From Cinnamomum chago (taxonomy: Eukaryota > Streptophyta > Magnoliopsida > Laurales > Lauraceae), in assembly GCA_038049695.1 (NCBI GenBank), contig CP142460.1:33514001-33578000 (forward strand): a stretch of DNA of 64,000 nt, in the 5' to 3' direction. The notes below the pieces were generated by a model. That model worked only from the letters and a program-made list of their open reading frames with translations. It was not told the origin of the DNA and did no database searches. The translations under genes and the position numbers were made by a program. This document shows, piece after piece, positions 46,804-58,780 of the stretch (position 1 is its first letter; each line of letters opens with the position of its first letter).

Positions 46804-48179
46804 TGTTGGAATTTGAGATACTATGGAGAGTTTTAATGAAGGGTCAAGCATGATTATGTGTTGGAATTATTGTCAACACATTGTCACACACATTGCAAAC
46901 AAGTGTGGTGCATAATAGAGTGAGGTGCAGAACCACAACACAGCTGTGAACCAAATGTTGCTTGGCATATATCTTCATCTAACATCATCTGAATTAAAAA
47001 GTGGTCAACATGACTGTTGTGCATCAGTGAGAGGGCTTGATTTTTGGTTTTGGAATCGGGTCGATCTGACTTCTGGTTTTAAAGTTATGGCCCGGACAGC
47101 AGGACATCTTTGCCTCCATTCAGGTTGCTGTTTTCTTTAACCAGTAAGCTTCATGGTGTTTTTACTCTATCTTCCATTCAATCTGGGTTAAATCTCAAAA
47201 CATAAAAGTTGTAGCTCTCTGATATATCTTTCCTTTGGCTCAAGAATCATGTCATTTCGAGCTCGGAAGAGGAAGTTACGAATTTTCTAATGGGATACAT
47301 TTTGCAGTTTTTCTGCACTACAAGATTAACATATCTTCTTGGTAGGCTGCTGTAGGTCCCATTTAGTGCTGGATAGTAATAAGCAGATGGCCCATCATAC
47401 TCATCTGATTAAAATGGTAAGTCAGTCTAGCCAAAACGAGAATAGCATGATGGATTCTTTTGCTCGGCAAGAAAATCAAAAAGGATATCCCTCCTATCTT
47501 TTTGGCGTGAGCAACCTTCTCTATTGGCTTGAGATCCAACTTTCTGGGATCTGAATAATATGAGGTTGGAGATTTGCATTATTAAAAAGAGAGGATGATG
47601 AGAGTTTGAGGAGGGGCGAGAGAGCTTGCCAATGAGATACTTCTGAGATTTCTTTACAGCAAGTCAAGAAGAAAAGCTACATCAAGAAGATGCTTCTTCA
47701 TCATTAGTTCTTTTAAGATAAGTTTCTTTTCTCAATTCATATTTATTGAAAATCTGATTGTAAGGGTCTTTGAGAGAGAAAGAGAGATTGTAGTGAGGAA
47801 ATCTGTAAAGGGTTCTTCATTTTTCATTGTAAAACGACAGTGGGTGCTGTTCGTAAGTTTGGTGATTCTGTTGTTGGTGCAGGAGAATTAAGGGGGTTGG
47901 TGCTTCCCAGATAGTGGGAGCTATCTAAAACAGGGGTTGGTGCTCCTTGTTGTTGGTGCAACTAAATTGTGCAATAAGATTTGGACTGGTCTCGGATCGG
48001 TGTCCGGACTGTCGTTTTGCACCGTGGACGTAGCCTTCGGGTGAACCACGTTATATTGGTGTCTGCATGTGATTGCTGCTTGTTTATTGTTTATTTCATC
48101 TTGTCAACTCAGTAACTGGGTCAAAATTAAAGAAACCACTGATTCACCCCCCCCCTCTCAGTGGTCCCGTGATTCAACA
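46804..48179 (+). repeat. 5' LTR of the intact Sirevirus
   Basis: It runs from TGTTGGAATTTGAG to CGTGATTCAACA. The 3' part has several GTTGGTGC repeats (about 47870-47970) and a C-run followed by TCTCAGTGG near the end. No strong TATA box stands out; TGATATATC near 47219 is a weak candidate. Confidence 0.95.
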
Positions 48180-48181
48180 TT

Positions 48182-48193
48182 TGGTATCAGAGC
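48182..48193 (+). promoter_or_regulatory. Primer binding site of the intact Sirevirus
   Basis: TGGTATCAGAGC starts two bases after the LTR end, complementary to initiator-Met tRNA. Confidence 0.94.
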
Positions 48194-48246
48194 CAAGACC
48201 CTCTAGCAAGCTTTAACACGCTGAGGTTGTTTTTCGATTGAATCAC

Positions 48247-51200
48247 ATGGCATCCAATACTGGAAACAGCAAGGCACCTCTGTTTGACGGGACTAACTAT
48301 TCTTTTTGGAAGTTAAGAATGCATGCCTACATCAAGTCTCTAGGTTATGATGTTTGGGAGACTGTCAAGGTCGGCTACAACACGTCGGTCACACCAACTG
48401 ATGCTACAATGAAAAAGGCAGCAGACAACGACTCCAAGGCGCAGAACGCTTTGTACAGCGGCCTTGTCGACAGCGAGTTGGTGAAGGTGATGACATGTAA
48501 ATCTGCCAAAGAGGTATGGGACAAGTTGCAGAGCATCCATGAAGGAGATGACAGAATTAAAGAGGCAAAACTTCAGACTCATCGTGGACAATTTGAGTCA
48601 CTTCGAATGGAGGAAAGTGAGAACGTTGATTCTTTCATGCAGCGAGTCAACGAAATCATCAATGCCATCAGGGGACTCGGGGAAGAGATTAAAGAACCAG
48701 TTATCATCAAGAAGGTTCTAAGATCACTTCAACCTCGGTTCGATTCAAAAGTCTCTGCCATTGAAGAAGCCAAGGACCTGAACACGTTCTCCATGGAAGA
48801 ATTGCATGGTTCTCTCACAGCCTATGAGATGCGCATAGGAAAGACATCTCCAACTGACAGAGAGGCAGCCTTCAAAGTACTGAAGAAGGAAAAAGGTACT
48901 GATGCTGATGATGAGCTTGAGGCTCAATTCGTCAAAAGATTGAAGAAAGGCAGCAACGGAAAGTACAAAGGGAAGCTACCCTTTAAGTGCTTCAATTGTG
49001 GTGGTGTCGGCCACTTTGCTGCGAAGTGTCCGTTCAAGGACAATGATGAAGAGGACTCTAATACTATTAAGAGTCAGAGGAAGCAGAGGTTCAACAAAAG
49101 AGGCAAGACAAAAAGTTTCATCAGCCAACACAATGAAAGCATGTCTGAAACTTCAGACAATGATGACACAGAAGAGTCCACTGAAGCCCTCTTCATAGTC
49201 ACTGTTGAGGAAGTTGAACTGAAGGCTGATGGTAATGAAACCGAGGTGAACCTCGTGGAAGAACTCAACTCGGCAGAAGAAGCCAATGTCGAATCAAAAG
49301 CTGATGAGACCGAGAGCAATCTCAGAGGAGAACTCATCTCGGCAGATTCTGATGATGAAGCCGAGGTCGACCTCGAAGGAGAACTCATCTCGGCACTTGA
49401 AGAATTAAGTTTGGAGAGAAAATCTGGTAAGAAAAATCTGAAACTTCTCCATGACTGTGAAAATTCTATTATTGCTTTAAAAACTGAAGTAGAGGAATAC
49501 AAGAGGACCATAGAAGTTCTAGAAATTCAAATCAGTACCAAAACTGAGAAAGTGGTGAAACTTGAGAATGAAATCCTTGGAGCAAGGGCTGAAAATATAA
49601 AAATGAATCAAAAGCTCAAGGAATTTCAAGCAATCAATGGAACATTGAAGCTGAATGAACTATTGAAAGTTCAAAGGCCTGCACACTTCAGAATTGGTCT
49701 AGGATTTGAGAGTGGAGAATCCTCTAAGATTGCACCTCCTGAAAAGACAAAGTTTGTGAAGCCCACCCAACCTGAAAAAGAGTCCATTCACGTGAGAAAG
49801 GTAATGAAGACTACCCAGCCACAAAGAAGATTCAAATTTTATGGTTACTGTTATCATTGCAATAAGTTTGGACATAAAATTGCTGAATGTAGACTGTATG
49901 TTAAACCTAGTAGGATTGTAACTAGGAACCCTTTCTCAATCCTAAGTAGCCAAAACATTGAGTGCCATAAGTGCAATAATTATGGTCACTTGGCTAGGGA
50001 CTGCAGGTTGCAAATTGCTAACCAATTTCAGGTTAATAAGGAGCCCAAACTGGTCACGGTTTGGAGAGCAAAGAATGTTGCAGGAAAAGTCAAAGACTCT
50101 CTCATTGTGCAAACTGCTTTCAATGCACAAAAGAACTCTGCACCATGGATCCTTGACAGTGGGTGTTCAAGTCACATGACTGGTGACAAAGCAAAGTTCA
50201 CAAAGCTACAGCAATTTGAAGGTGGCACTGTGAAATTCGGCAACAATGACGGTGCTAAAATATGTGGCAAAGGCACTGTTCAGCTGAAAGAAGGCAAGAT
50301 CCGATCTGAGGAAGTGCTGTACGTGTCTGGACTAAGACACAATCTGCTGAGTGTTAGCCAAATCTGTGACAAACGTCATGAGATCGTCTTCACAAAGAAT
50401 GGTTTCACCATCAAGAAGAACAGCAATGGCAAAACAATGGCTACAGGGTCAAGAACCACTGGTAATCTCTACACCTTGTCCAATGGGTTGGAGAAATCCT
50501 GTCTAATAAGCCAAGCTGAGGAAAGCTGGCTATGGCACAAGCGGTTAGGACATCTCAACTTTGACAACATGTCTAAGTTGTGTGCTTCGAAGGCGGTGAG
50601 AAATTTTCCAAAAGTTAGCAAACCCGCCAACCCGATATGTGACTCATGTCAAAAAGGCAAGCAAACACGAGTCACATACAAAACAAAGGAGCACCACACG
50701 TCCAAGCCTCTGGAACTTGTGCACACAGATCTCTGTGGACCAATGCGGACTCAAAGCACAAATGGAGATGAGTACTTTATGCTCTGTATTGATGATTATA
50801 CTCGCATGACATGGGTTTTATTTTTAAAACATAAACATCAAGCACTTGATCGGTTCAAAGTGTTTAAAGCACAGGTTGAAAACATGCTAGGGAAGCGAAT
50901 CAAGACGCTAAGGTCTGATCGTGGAGGCGAATTCACATCTGAAGAATTCACCAAGTTCTGTGAGCATCATGGCATTCAACGGCAATACTCAGCCCCTAGA
51001 ACTCCACAACAGAATGGAGTTGTTGAACGCAAGAACCGCACCGTGCAGGAGATGGCACGCACTATGCTGGTTGAGAGCAAATTGGCTGATAAATACTGGA
51101 AGGAAGCAATCCATACAGCTGTGTATATACAAAATCGCTGCATGATCAGGCGATTTGAAAATAAGACACCATATGAGCTATGGTTTGGAAGGGCAGCTTC

Positions 51201-53193
51201 AGTTAAGCACTTCAAGATATTCGGCAGCAAGTGTTTCATCAAGCGACTTGAACAGAATCCGGGCAAGTTCGAAGAAAGAGCTGATGAAGGTATATTTTTG
51301 GGCTATTCTGCCACTAGCAAAGCATATAGGTGTCTTAACAAAAGAACCAGAAAAATCATAGAAAGTGCTGATGTTAGAATTGATGAACATCATGAACCCA
51401 TGCATATCATCCAAGAAGAAAGTCCAGTTCATGAAGACGTGGATGAATCGGATAATGAAAAGTCTGAACCTCATGGTCTTGAAGGACCAAAGGCTGAACC
51501 TGATGATACTGAGAAATCAAGCTCAGAAGATGCTGCTCCAAAGAAACATAGCACTTGGGTCAAAAAACACCCTAAGGATCAGATAATTGGAAATCCGAAG
51601 GCTGGTGTTCAAACTAGACATAGTGTGGGGAACACTTTCTCACTAGTATCAATGGTCGAACCCAAGACAGCAGCTGAAGCAAGCCTTGATGAAAACTGGC
51701 TAAAGGCTATGCATGAGGAGTTAGAACAAATAGAGAAAAACTCCACTTGGGAATTAGTTCCCAGACCCTTTGACAAGAATGTTATTGGAACTAAATGGGT
51801 CTTTAAAAATAAGCTGAATGAAGATGGTCAAGTGGTAAGAAACAAAGCAAGGTTGGTTTGTAAAGGCTATGCTCAAGTTGAAGGCATAGATTTTGAAGAG
51901 ACCTTTGCACCAGTAGCCCGTCTCGAAGCTATTCGAATGTTCCTTGCATTGGCTGCATACAAAAACTTCAAAATTTTTCAGATGGATGTGAAGTCAGCCT
52001 TCTTAAATGGGCTGCTAGAAGAAGAGGTCTACATTGAGCAGCCTGACGGTTTTGTGAATGACAAAAGTTCAGACCTGGTGTGTAAGTTGAGGAAGGCTTT
52101 ATATGGCCTGAAACAAGCACCGAGGGCCTGGTATTCGAGACTGGATAATTATCTTCGCAAAATTGGTTTCGGCAAAGGACTGGTTGACAGCAATCTCTAT
52201 GTCAAAACAGAACAAGACAAACAACTGGTTGTCATAGTTTATGTAGATGACATAATTTTTGGTGGCAATGACGAGGAGATGTGCAGACTCTTTGCAGAAG
52301 AAATGAAGAAAGAATTTGAGATGTCCATGCTTGGAGAGCTGAGTTTCTTCCTTGGTCTTCATGTACAGCAGTTGAAGCATAGCATCTTCATATCACCGTT
52401 AAAATACATTAAAGAGATGCTGAAACGCTTCAACATGGAGGACAGCAAGCCTGTAAGCACGCCCATGTCCACAGGCACAAAGCTAAGCAAGGATGACAAT
52501 GCTCCATTTGTTGATCACACTACTTACAGATCCATGATTGGGAGTTTGCTCTATCTGACAGCTACAAGACCGGACATTCTACAGGCCGTGTGTATGGTGG
52601 CACGATTTCAGTCTTCCCCAACTGAAGAGCATCTTACAGCAGTGAAGAGGATATTTCGATATCTAAAGGGCACTATGGAGCTCGGAATATCGTATCCCAA
52701 AGGTAAATCCTTCACTCTTGTTGCATATTCTGACGCTGATTGGGCCGGCTGTGTCGATGATCGCAAAAGCACAAGTGGAGGAGCATTCTATCTTGGTGAT
52801 AGATTGGTGGCTTGGCACAACAAGAAGCAAGATTCAGTATCCCTTTCGACAGCGGAAGCAGAGTACATTGCAGCAGCATCTTGTTGTACGCAAGTGCTAT
52901 GGATTCGACAAATGCTCTCAGATCTAGGAGTTCTAACGAAAGATCCTACTCCAATCCTCTGCGACAACACAAGTGCCATTCATATCTCCAAGAACCCTGT
53001 CCAGCACTCCCGAACGAAGCATGTTGCAATCCGCTATCACTTTCTCAAAGAAAAGGTTGCTGCTGGAGAGGTAAAGTTGGAATACGTTCCAACCACTGAG
53101 CAAGTGGCTGATATCTTCACAAAGCCACTTCCAAAGGAAGTCTTCGAATATCTACGCAAGAAGTTGGGCGTTACTCCTTCTCCAAAGACTTAG
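48247..53193 (+). CDS. Sirevirus Gag-Pol polyprotein (intact, 1648 aa)
   Basis: One uninterrupted frame encodes all proteins needed for copia-type retrotransposition. I chose the ATG at 48247, 53 bases after the primer site; the frame is open three codons further upstream but only from a TTG. Domains by residue: Gag from 1 with a CCHC knuckle at 248-261; three acidic repeats about 330-385; predicted coiled coil about 395-465; further CCHC knuckles at 535-548 and 573-586; aspartic protease DSG at 637-639; integrase HHCC zinc site H764, H769, C798, C801; integrase core D828, D891, E927 with 35 residues between the last two; RT with [10 protein letters not shown] from 1246 and YVDD with D1334-D1335; RNase H from about 1490 (first Asp about 1496) through FTKPL. 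All catalytic residues are present. The particle would form in the cytoplasm and integrate in the nucleus. Gag and Pol share one frame, as is common in copia elements. Confidence 0.95.
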   Translation: MASNTGNSKAPLFDGTNYSFWKLRMHAYIKSLGYDVWETVKVGYNTSVTPTDATMKKAADNDSKAQNALYSGLVDSELVKVMTCKSAKEVWDKLQSIHEGDDRIKEAKLQTHRGQFESLRMEESENVDSFMQRVNEIINAIRGLGEEIKEPVIIKKVLRSLQPRFDSKVSAIEEAKDLNTFSMEELHGSLTAYEMRIGKTSPTDREAAFKVLKKEKGTDADDELEAQFVKRLKKGSNGKYKGKLPFKCFNCGGVGHFAAKCPFKDNDEEDSNTIKSQRKQRFNKRGKTKSFISQHNESMSETSDNDDTEESTEALFIVTVEEVELKADGNETEVNLVEELNSAEEANVESKADETESNLRGELISADSDDEAEVDLEGELISALEELSLERKSGKKNLKLLHDCENSIIALKTEVEEYKRTIEVLEIQISTKTEKVVKLENEILGARAENIKMNQKLKEFQAINGTLKLNELLKVQRPAHFRIGLGFESGESSKIAPPEKTKFVKPTQPEKESIHVRKVMKTTQPQRRFKFYGYCYHCNKFGHKIAECRLYVKPSRIVTRNPFSILSSQNIECHKCNNYGHLARDCRLQIANQFQVNKEPKLVTVWRAKNVAGKVKDSLIVQTAFNAQKNSAPWILDSGCSSHMTGDKAKFTKLQQFEGGTVKFGNNDGAKICGKGTVQLKEGKIRSEEVLYVSGLRHNLLSVSQICDKRHEIVFTKNGFTIKKNSNGKTMATGSRTTGNLYTLSNGLEKSCLISQAEESWLWHKRLGHLNFDNMSKLCASKAVRNFPKVSKPANPICDSCQKGKQTRVTYKTKEHHTSKPLELVHTDLCGPMRTQSTNGDEYFMLCIDDYTRMTWVLFLKHKHQALDRFKVFKAQVENMLGKRIKTLRSDRGGEFTSEEFTKFCEHHGIQRQYSAPRTPQQNGVVERKNRTVQEMARTMLVESKLADKYWKEAIHTAVYIQNRCMIRRFENKTPYELWFGRAASVKHFKIFGSKCFIKRLEQNPGKFEERADEGIFLGYSATSKAYRCLNKRTRKIIESADVRIDEHHEPMHIIQEESPVHEDVDESDNEKSEPHGLEGPKAEPDDTEKSSSEDAAPKKHSTWVKKHPKDQIIGNPKAGVQTRHSVGNTFSLVSMVEPKTAAEASLDENWLKAMHEELEQIEKNSTWELVPRPFDKNVIGTKWVFKNKLNEDGQVVRNKARLVCKGYAQVEGIDFEETFAPVARLEAIRMFLALAAYKNFKIFQMDVKSAFLNGLLEEEVYIEQPDGFVNDKSSDLVCKLRKALYGLKQAPRAWYSRLDNYLRKIGFGKGLVDSNLYVKTEQDKQLVVIVYVDDIIFGGNDEEMCRLFAEEMKKEFEMSMLGELSFFLGLHVQQLKHSIFISPLKYIKEMLKRFNMEDSKPVSTPMSTGTKLSKDDNAPFVDHTTYRSMIGSLLYLTATRPDILQAVCMVARFQSSPTEEHLTAVKRIFRYLKGTMELGISYPKGKSFTLVAYSDADWAGCVDDRKSTSGGAFYLGDRLVAWHNKKQDSVSLSTAEAEYIAAASCCTQVLWIRQMLSDLGVLTKDPTPILCDNTSAIHISKNPVQHSRTKHVAIRYHFLKEKVAAGEVKLEYVPTTEQVADIFTKPLPKEVFEYLRKKLGVTPSPKT

Positions 53194-53557
53194 CAGACCT
53201 TCAAGGAAGAGGGAGCAGGTACTCATGCTTACTTTATTTGCTCCCATGAACAGTCCCTTTGGATTTGTTGTCAAAGGGGGAGAAAATGTGTAGAACAAGT
53301 TGCTCTGAGACTGCTGTCATCAGTGCTTCATCTCGGCCAGAGACTATGAGAATTAGAATGATGACAGGGGGAGTCAATGATAGATGACAGGGGGAGTCTA
53401 TGATATGGATTATTGAAGCACTGTCAATATGATATCTGAGAGAAGAGAGGAGACAACGCTGACATAAAGCCGAAGATCAGAAGATCAGAACCTTGTTTGC
53501 AAGCAACATGAAGATCAACCTGTTCCATGTGTTGCCAACAATTCCAAAGGGGGAGAT
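53194..53557 (+). other. 3' non-coding region and polypurine tracts of the intact Sirevirus
   Basis: 364 bp separate the stop codon from the 3' LTR. They carry AAAGGGGGAGA (53273-53283), two ACAGGGGGAGTC motifs near 53365 and 53388, and the authentic tract AAAGGGGGAGAT at 53546-53557. Multiple PPT-like motifs are a described Sirevirus trait. There is no env-like frame. Confidence 0.8.
53546..53557 (+). promoter_or_regulatory. Polypurine tract of the intact Sirevirus
   Basis: AAAGGGGGAGAT abuts TGTTGG of the 3' LTR. Confidence 0.92.
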
Positions 53558-54936
53558 TGTTGGAATTTGAGATACTATGGAGAGTTTTAATGAAGGGTCA
53601 AGCATGATTATGTGTTGGAATTATTGTCAACACATTGTCACACACATTGCAAACAAGTGTGGTGCATAACAGAGTGAGGTGCAGAACCACAACACAGCTG
53701 TGAACCAAATGTTGCTTGGCATATATCTTCATCTAACATCATCTGAATTAAAAAGTGGTCAACATGACTGTTGTGCATCAGTGAGAGGGCTTGATTTTTG
53801 GTTTTGGAATCGGGTCGATCTGACTTCTGGTTTTAAAGTTATGGCCCGGACAGCAGGACATCTTTGCCTCCATTCAGGTTGCTGTTTTCTTTAACCAGTA
53901 AGCTTCATGGTGTTTTTACTCTATCTTCCATTCAATCTGGGTTAAATCTCAAAACATGAAAGTTGTAGCTCTCTGATATATCTTTCATTTGGCTCAAGAA
54001 TCATGTCATTTCGAGCTCGGAAGAGGAAGTTACGAATTTTCTAATGGGATACATTTTGCAGTTTTTCTGCACTACAAGATTAACATATCTTCTTGGTAGG
54101 CTGCTGTAGGTCCCATTTAGTGCTGGATAGTAATAAGCAGATGGCCCATCATACTCATCTGATTAAAATGGTAAGTCAGTCTAGCCAAAACGAGAATAGC
54201 ATGATGGATTCTTTTGCTCGGCAAGAAAATCAAAAAGGATATCCCTCCTATCTTTTTGGCGTGAGCAACCTTCTCTATTGGCTTGAGATCCAACTTTCTG
54301 GGATCTGAATAATATGAGGTTGTAGATTTGCATTATTAAAAAGAGAGGATGATGAGAGTTTGAGGAGGGGCGAGAGAGCTTGCCAATGAGATACTTCTGA
54401 GATTTCTTTACAGCAAGTCAAGAAGAAAAGCTACATCAAGAAGATGCTTCTTCATCATTAGTTCTTTTAAGATAAGTTTCTTTTCTCAATTCATATTTAT
54501 TGAAAATCTGATTGTAAGGGTCTTTGAGAGAGAAAGAGAGATTGTAGTGAGGAAATCTGTAAAGGGTTCTTCATTTTTCATTGTAAAACGACAGTGGGTG
54601 CTGTTCGTAAGTTTGGTGATTCTGTTGTTGGTGCAGGAGAATTAAGGGGGTTGGTGCTTCCCAGATAGTGGGAGCTATCTAAAACAGGGGTTGGTGCTCC
54701 TTGTTGTTGGTGCAACTAAATTGTGCAATAAGAGTTGGACTGGTCTCGGATCGGTGTCCGGACTGTCGTTTTGCACCGTGGACGTAGCCTTCGGGTGAAC
54801 CACGTTATATTGGTGTCTGCATGTGATTGCTGCTTGTTTATTGTTTATTTCATCTTGTCAACTCAGTAACTGGGTCAAAATTAAAGAAACCACTGATTCA
54901 CCCCCCCCCCCCTCTCAGTGGTCCCGTGATTCAACA
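53558..54936 (+). repeat. 3' LTR of the intact Sirevirus
   Basis: It is 1379 bp and nearly identical to the 5' LTR. The differences I saw are single substitutions at 46916, 47205, 47232, 47569 and 47980 (5' LTR numbering), plus a longer C-run here. Confidence 0.95.
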
Positions 54937-56746
54937 CTATGACCATAATGGAGTCAGCTCATGTTGTCATCGATGACACGAATCAAGTTGGAAGAATTCT
55001 TCAAGATGATGATGAAGTTGAAATGGATATTGATCAATCTAGTCCAAAAGATAGTAATGAGATCATTCCTTCCAAAGTCATTGTCCCAACAAAATTAATG
55101 AAAAATCACACATTGGATAATGTTATTGGAGATATCAGCAGTGGGGTTATGACCCGGAGACAAGTCCAAAACCTATGTGCTCATTACTCCTTTGTCTCTC
55201 AAATCGAGCCTAAGAATTTTTACGAAGCTGAATCAAAATCTGAATGGATGGAAGCTATGCAAGAAGAACTGAATCAATTTAAGAAGAATGATGTTTGGGA
55301 TCTTGTCCCACTGCCTGCAGAGAAAAATCCCATAGGAACTAAGTGGATTTCCAAGAACAAGTCAGATGAATCTGGAAATGTTGTGAGAAACAAAGCTAGA
55401 CTAGTAGCAAAAGGATATGCTCAAATAGAAGGAATTGATTTTGAAGAAACTTTTGCTCCCGTAGCCCGTTTGGAGTCAATAAGGATCCTATTGAGTTATG
55501 CGAGTAGCATGAGAATCAAACTATTTCAGATGGATGTCAAAAGTGCCTTCTTGAATGGAGAAATTGAAGAAGATGTTTATGTTACTCAACCAGAAGGCTT
55601 TGAAGACCCTCATCATCCTGAGTATGTATACAAACTCAAGAAAGCTCTATATGGATTAAAACAAGCACCAAGGGCTTGGTATGAAAAGCTTACAAATCAT
55701 TTGATTGAAAATGATTTTGACTGTGAGAAAGTTGATAAGACTCTGTTTATCAAGAAGATTGATCAAGACATTCTTGTAGCTCAAATCTATGTTGATGATA
55801 TAGTGTTTGGATCTACTTCAGAGAAACTAGCACAAGGATTTTCGGAATTGATGAGCTCCACTTTTGAGATGAGTCTGGTCGGTCCCCTGCAATTCTTTCT
55901 AGGATTACAAGTTAGTCAGATGGTATCTTTCTTAGTCAATCCAAGTTTGCTCTAGAAATAGTGAAAAAGTTTGGCTTAGGAGAATTTAAGACTAGTTGCA
56001 ATCCCATGGGCTCCATTACTAAAATATCTAGTGATCTTCAGGGTAAGAAAGCTGACCAGAAACTTTATAGGAGCATGATAGGAAGCCTTCTCTATCTCAC
56101 TGCTAGCCGCCCTGATATCTCTTTTAGCGTTGGAATATGTGCTAGGTATCAATCTGATCCCCGAGAGTCTCATATTAAAGCTGTTAAACATATCATAAAA
56201 TATATTAATGGGACTTCTCATTATGGTATTTGGTATCCTCATGACTTAACTCTGCAATTAATTGGATATAGTGATGCAGATTGGGCAGGATCAATAGATG
56301 ATAGGAAAAGCACTAGTGGCTGCTGCTATTTCTTAGGAAACTGCTTAATAGCCTGGCATAGCAAAAAGAAAAATTATGTATCCTTGTCTACTACAGAAGC
56401 GGAATATATTGCTGCAGGTAGCTGTTGTGCCCAACTGTTGTGGATGAAACAAACCTTGTTAGACTATAATGTTCCACAACAATGCATGCCTATCATGTGT
56501 GACAACTCTAGTGCCATTAGTATTTCTAAAAATCCTGTTTAGCACTCTCGCACTAAGCACATTGACATTCGCTATCATTTCTTGCGTGATCATGCTGACC
56601 AAGGCACTATTGAGTTAATGTTTGTTCCTACAGATATCCAATTTGCTGACTTATTTACTAAACCCCTTGGAAATGATCGTTTCATAAAATTGAGACATCA
56701 ATTAGGCATTGGCCCTTGCCCTGAATTCAAAATTCTTGTTGGCTAA
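54937..56746 (+). pseudogene. Broken pol of the full-length Sirevirus, part 2 (RT and RNase H)
   Basis: It resumes directly after the nested element; the first five bases are the target duplication. RT motifs are intact: [33 protein letters not shown] and YVDD at 55788-55799. A frameshift near 55921 precedes the RT connection region. RNase H motifs follow ([36 protein letters not shown]). A TAG at 56540 stands where the family has Gln. Beyond it the frame continues through TKHIDIRYHF and FTKPL to TAA at 56744. The fragment cannot make a full RT-RNase H. Confidence 0.9.
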
Positions 56747-57138
56747 TCACCTGTTACCACATTTTATTTTTATATCTCTTATAAACAGGTGCTACTAACA
56801 AGGTTGTATGTTTTATCTTTGATGGGCAAGCTCCTTTGCAATTAGATGTCAAAGGGGGAGAGAAATATCATTTGTTCCTCAAGGTGTTCACCAATTGAGG
56901 GGGAGAAGATTCAAAGGTCGCTATTGTTGAGGGGGAGTAGCTTTGCCTAGAGTGTTATTTTGTATAGCTTCTAGGTTCGTCGTCTAATGTCGTCGCTCTC
57001 GCAAGGAAAATCCAAAGCTCCAAAATATCGAAATGCTCCCGAAAATCCAAAGCTCCTTAAATATCCAAAGAAGTTGCTGTTCAAGATTTAAAGGAGATTG
57101 AGAGAGAGTTCAAGCTTCAAGAGTTTCCATCAAATTGC
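56747..57138 (+). other. 3' non-coding region of the full-length Sirevirus
   Basis: It contains repeated PPT-like motifs: CAAAGGGGGAGAG near 56850, GAGGGGGAGAAG near 56898 and GAGGGGGAGTAG near 56930. No env-like frame is seen. Confidence 0.75.
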
Positions 57139-57150
57139 AAAGGGGGAGAT
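57139..57150 (+). promoter_or_regulatory. Polypurine tract of the full-length Sirevirus
   Basis: AAAGGGGGAGAT abuts TGTTAGAG of the 3' LTR. Confidence 0.92.
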
Positions 57151-58775
57151 TGTTAGAGTTTTTGTTTTGTTGCAATTTGATAGGATGCATTCATTTTCAT
57201 AAGCTTGACCTCTCATTCATTCATGTTCTTATTCATAGGATCTTCATGCATATTTCTCTTTCTTAATCTTTGTTTTTATCATATGATATGCATGGTTTTC
57301 AATTCATTTTGTCTCTTAAGATCATGGAGTTTTAATTTTAGATTTTCAAGCCTCTAAGTGTTTAAAACCTTTAAGGTCTAAATCATTCAAGCTTTCCAAA
57401 GTTTCTATCTTTAAAATCATTATTTTTATTTGGATTTTTCATGACTTTATAAATCCAGTTTTCATCATTTTTCAGTCATGAATTCATGCTTGAGATATGT
57501 GTCTCAAAGTCCCCTGGAAAGATGCTCTCAATATTGCAAGTTTCTAAAAAATCAGGATTTCTAAGCATTCACCAGGTCGACCTGCCTGTGTGGCCGGTCG
57601 ACAGGGTTTTTGAGAACCAACGGTCACTTTTCTAGCCGTTGTGTGTACCCGGTCGACCCGGCCCTGTTCCAGGTCGACCGGGCACTAGCCGTTGGGAACT
57701 TTTTCTTTATAAAAAGTGGTTTTTTTGTTTGGAAAAAGTTGCTGAACTTCAAGAGACTTTTGAGGCCAAGGACTTGCAACTTTTCTAGAGCATCTTTGAA
57801 GGGATTATGAAGCCATTCCATTGATTCAAACTTTTTTCTTCTAAATGGGTGTGCTTCTCTTATCCTAAGTCCTTTAAAAATCATGTTTTGGTTCTTTGCC
57901 TTTGATTTTCTTCAATGCATGATTAGTTAGATGTTTTTCTATTGTAGTGTTGTTTTTCATAACATGCTTAGAACTTTAAACATCTCATAGCATTATGAAT
58001 CCAACATATAGTCTATGTTTCACATGAATTTGTTTTCTTGTTTCAAAACCAACTTGTTAAGATTTAGTTTATCTTCTTTGAAAACAAGTTAGTTCACTTT
58101 GTTAAATTCATGTGTTAGGCAAACAACTCTTTCTCAAACATATAATTATCATCTTTGCATCATTCAAAGTTTCATCTTTTCAAAAAGAGGAAGAGTAATT
58201 TCTAGTAAATGCATTATTCATAGACTTTGTCATTCATATGCATGTTTCTAGAAGTTGAGATTTCATTGTCTATTTAGCCTATTTAGAGGCACTCTTTTGC
58301 ACTTATATAGTTCTCTTAATCCATGCATTCATAGGCATATTTCTTAAGAGAAAATTTCTAGTTGTAAGGTTTATGCTTAGCCTTGAAAAGCATATGTTGT
58401 AAAGGTTTATGCTTAGCCTTGAAAAGCATAGTGATGAATTGTAAGGTTTGAGGTGATCCTAAACCTTAATTGAGTTAGTGAAATCCGGTAGGTGTACCGG
58501 GAGTGGATGTAGGCAATTTGGCCGAACCACTATAAATGTGCTTGTCATGGTGATTGATCTTTTGCCTTCTTTTCATGAATGATTTACTTTTGGTTGATTG
58601 AAGATTGTAGCTGGTGATTTCTTGTGTATGCTTATCTTAGAGATTCCTATCCATCACAAGATAATTAATCTTCATCAAAACTTAATTGACTTAGAAGTTA
58701 AAAGGATTCAATTTGGTCTAGGTTCTTAGAACTCACCCTATTCACCCCCCTCTAGGATTCGGTCTTGGTCTTTCA
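57151..58775 (+). repeat. 3' LTR of the full-length Sirevirus
   Basis: It is 1625 bp, 24 bp shorter than the 5' LTR. A 20-bp deletion between GGTCGAC direct repeats removed the CCGGTCGACCGG palindrome; the rest is small indels in short repeats. The TATA box is at 57708-57715 and the two-unit hairpin minisatellite at about 58356-58430. Confidence 0.93.
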
Positions 58776-58780
58776 CACCG

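Larger units (their letters stand above)
46804..54936 (+). mobile_element. Young, apparently intact Sirevirus (Ty1/copia)
   Basis: It is 8133 bp and flanked by a perfect CTATG duplication (46799-46803 and 54937-54941). The LTRs are 1376 and 1379 bp and differ by only five substitutions that I could find, plus a C-run length change, about 0.4 percent. PBS, a single open gag-pol frame and a PPT are all present. At commonly used plant LTR rates this implies an age in the low hundreds of thousands of years. It may still be competent to transpose; that is inference. Its LTRs lack the TCGA palindromes of the other Sirevirus LTRs here, so it is a different subfamily. Confidence 0.95.
42043..58775 (+). 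mobile_element. Full-length but coding-defective Sirevirus (Ty1/copia), hosting a second Sirevirus
   Basis: A perfect 5-bp duplication CACCG flanks it (42038-42042 and 58776-58780). It has a 1649-bp 5' LTR, PBS, broken gag-pol, PPT and 1625-bp 3' LTR; without the nested element it is about 8.6 kb. Gene order protease, integrase, RT, RNase H defines Ty1/copia. The multiple purine tracts, LTR palindromes and CACCCCCC/TCTAG LTR terminus fit Sireviruses. By eye the LTRs differ at about 13 substitutions plus four indels, so insertion was recent although the coding region carries at least eight disabling changes. Confidence 0.93.

Noticed and set aside
46925..47554. 71-codon frames in both LTRs of the intact Sirevirus
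   Set aside because: They are duplicated only because the LTRs are; no domain, and they lie in the promoter and leader region.
48238..48246. Start of the intact gag-pol at 48238
   Set aside because: The codon there is TTG. The first ATG in frame is at 48247, with G at +4, and is the likely start.
49074..49511. Antisense 145-codon frame within gag, and other shadow frames in the intact Sirevirus
   Set aside because: They overlap a strong coding frame on the other strand and have low-complexity Ser-rich translations.
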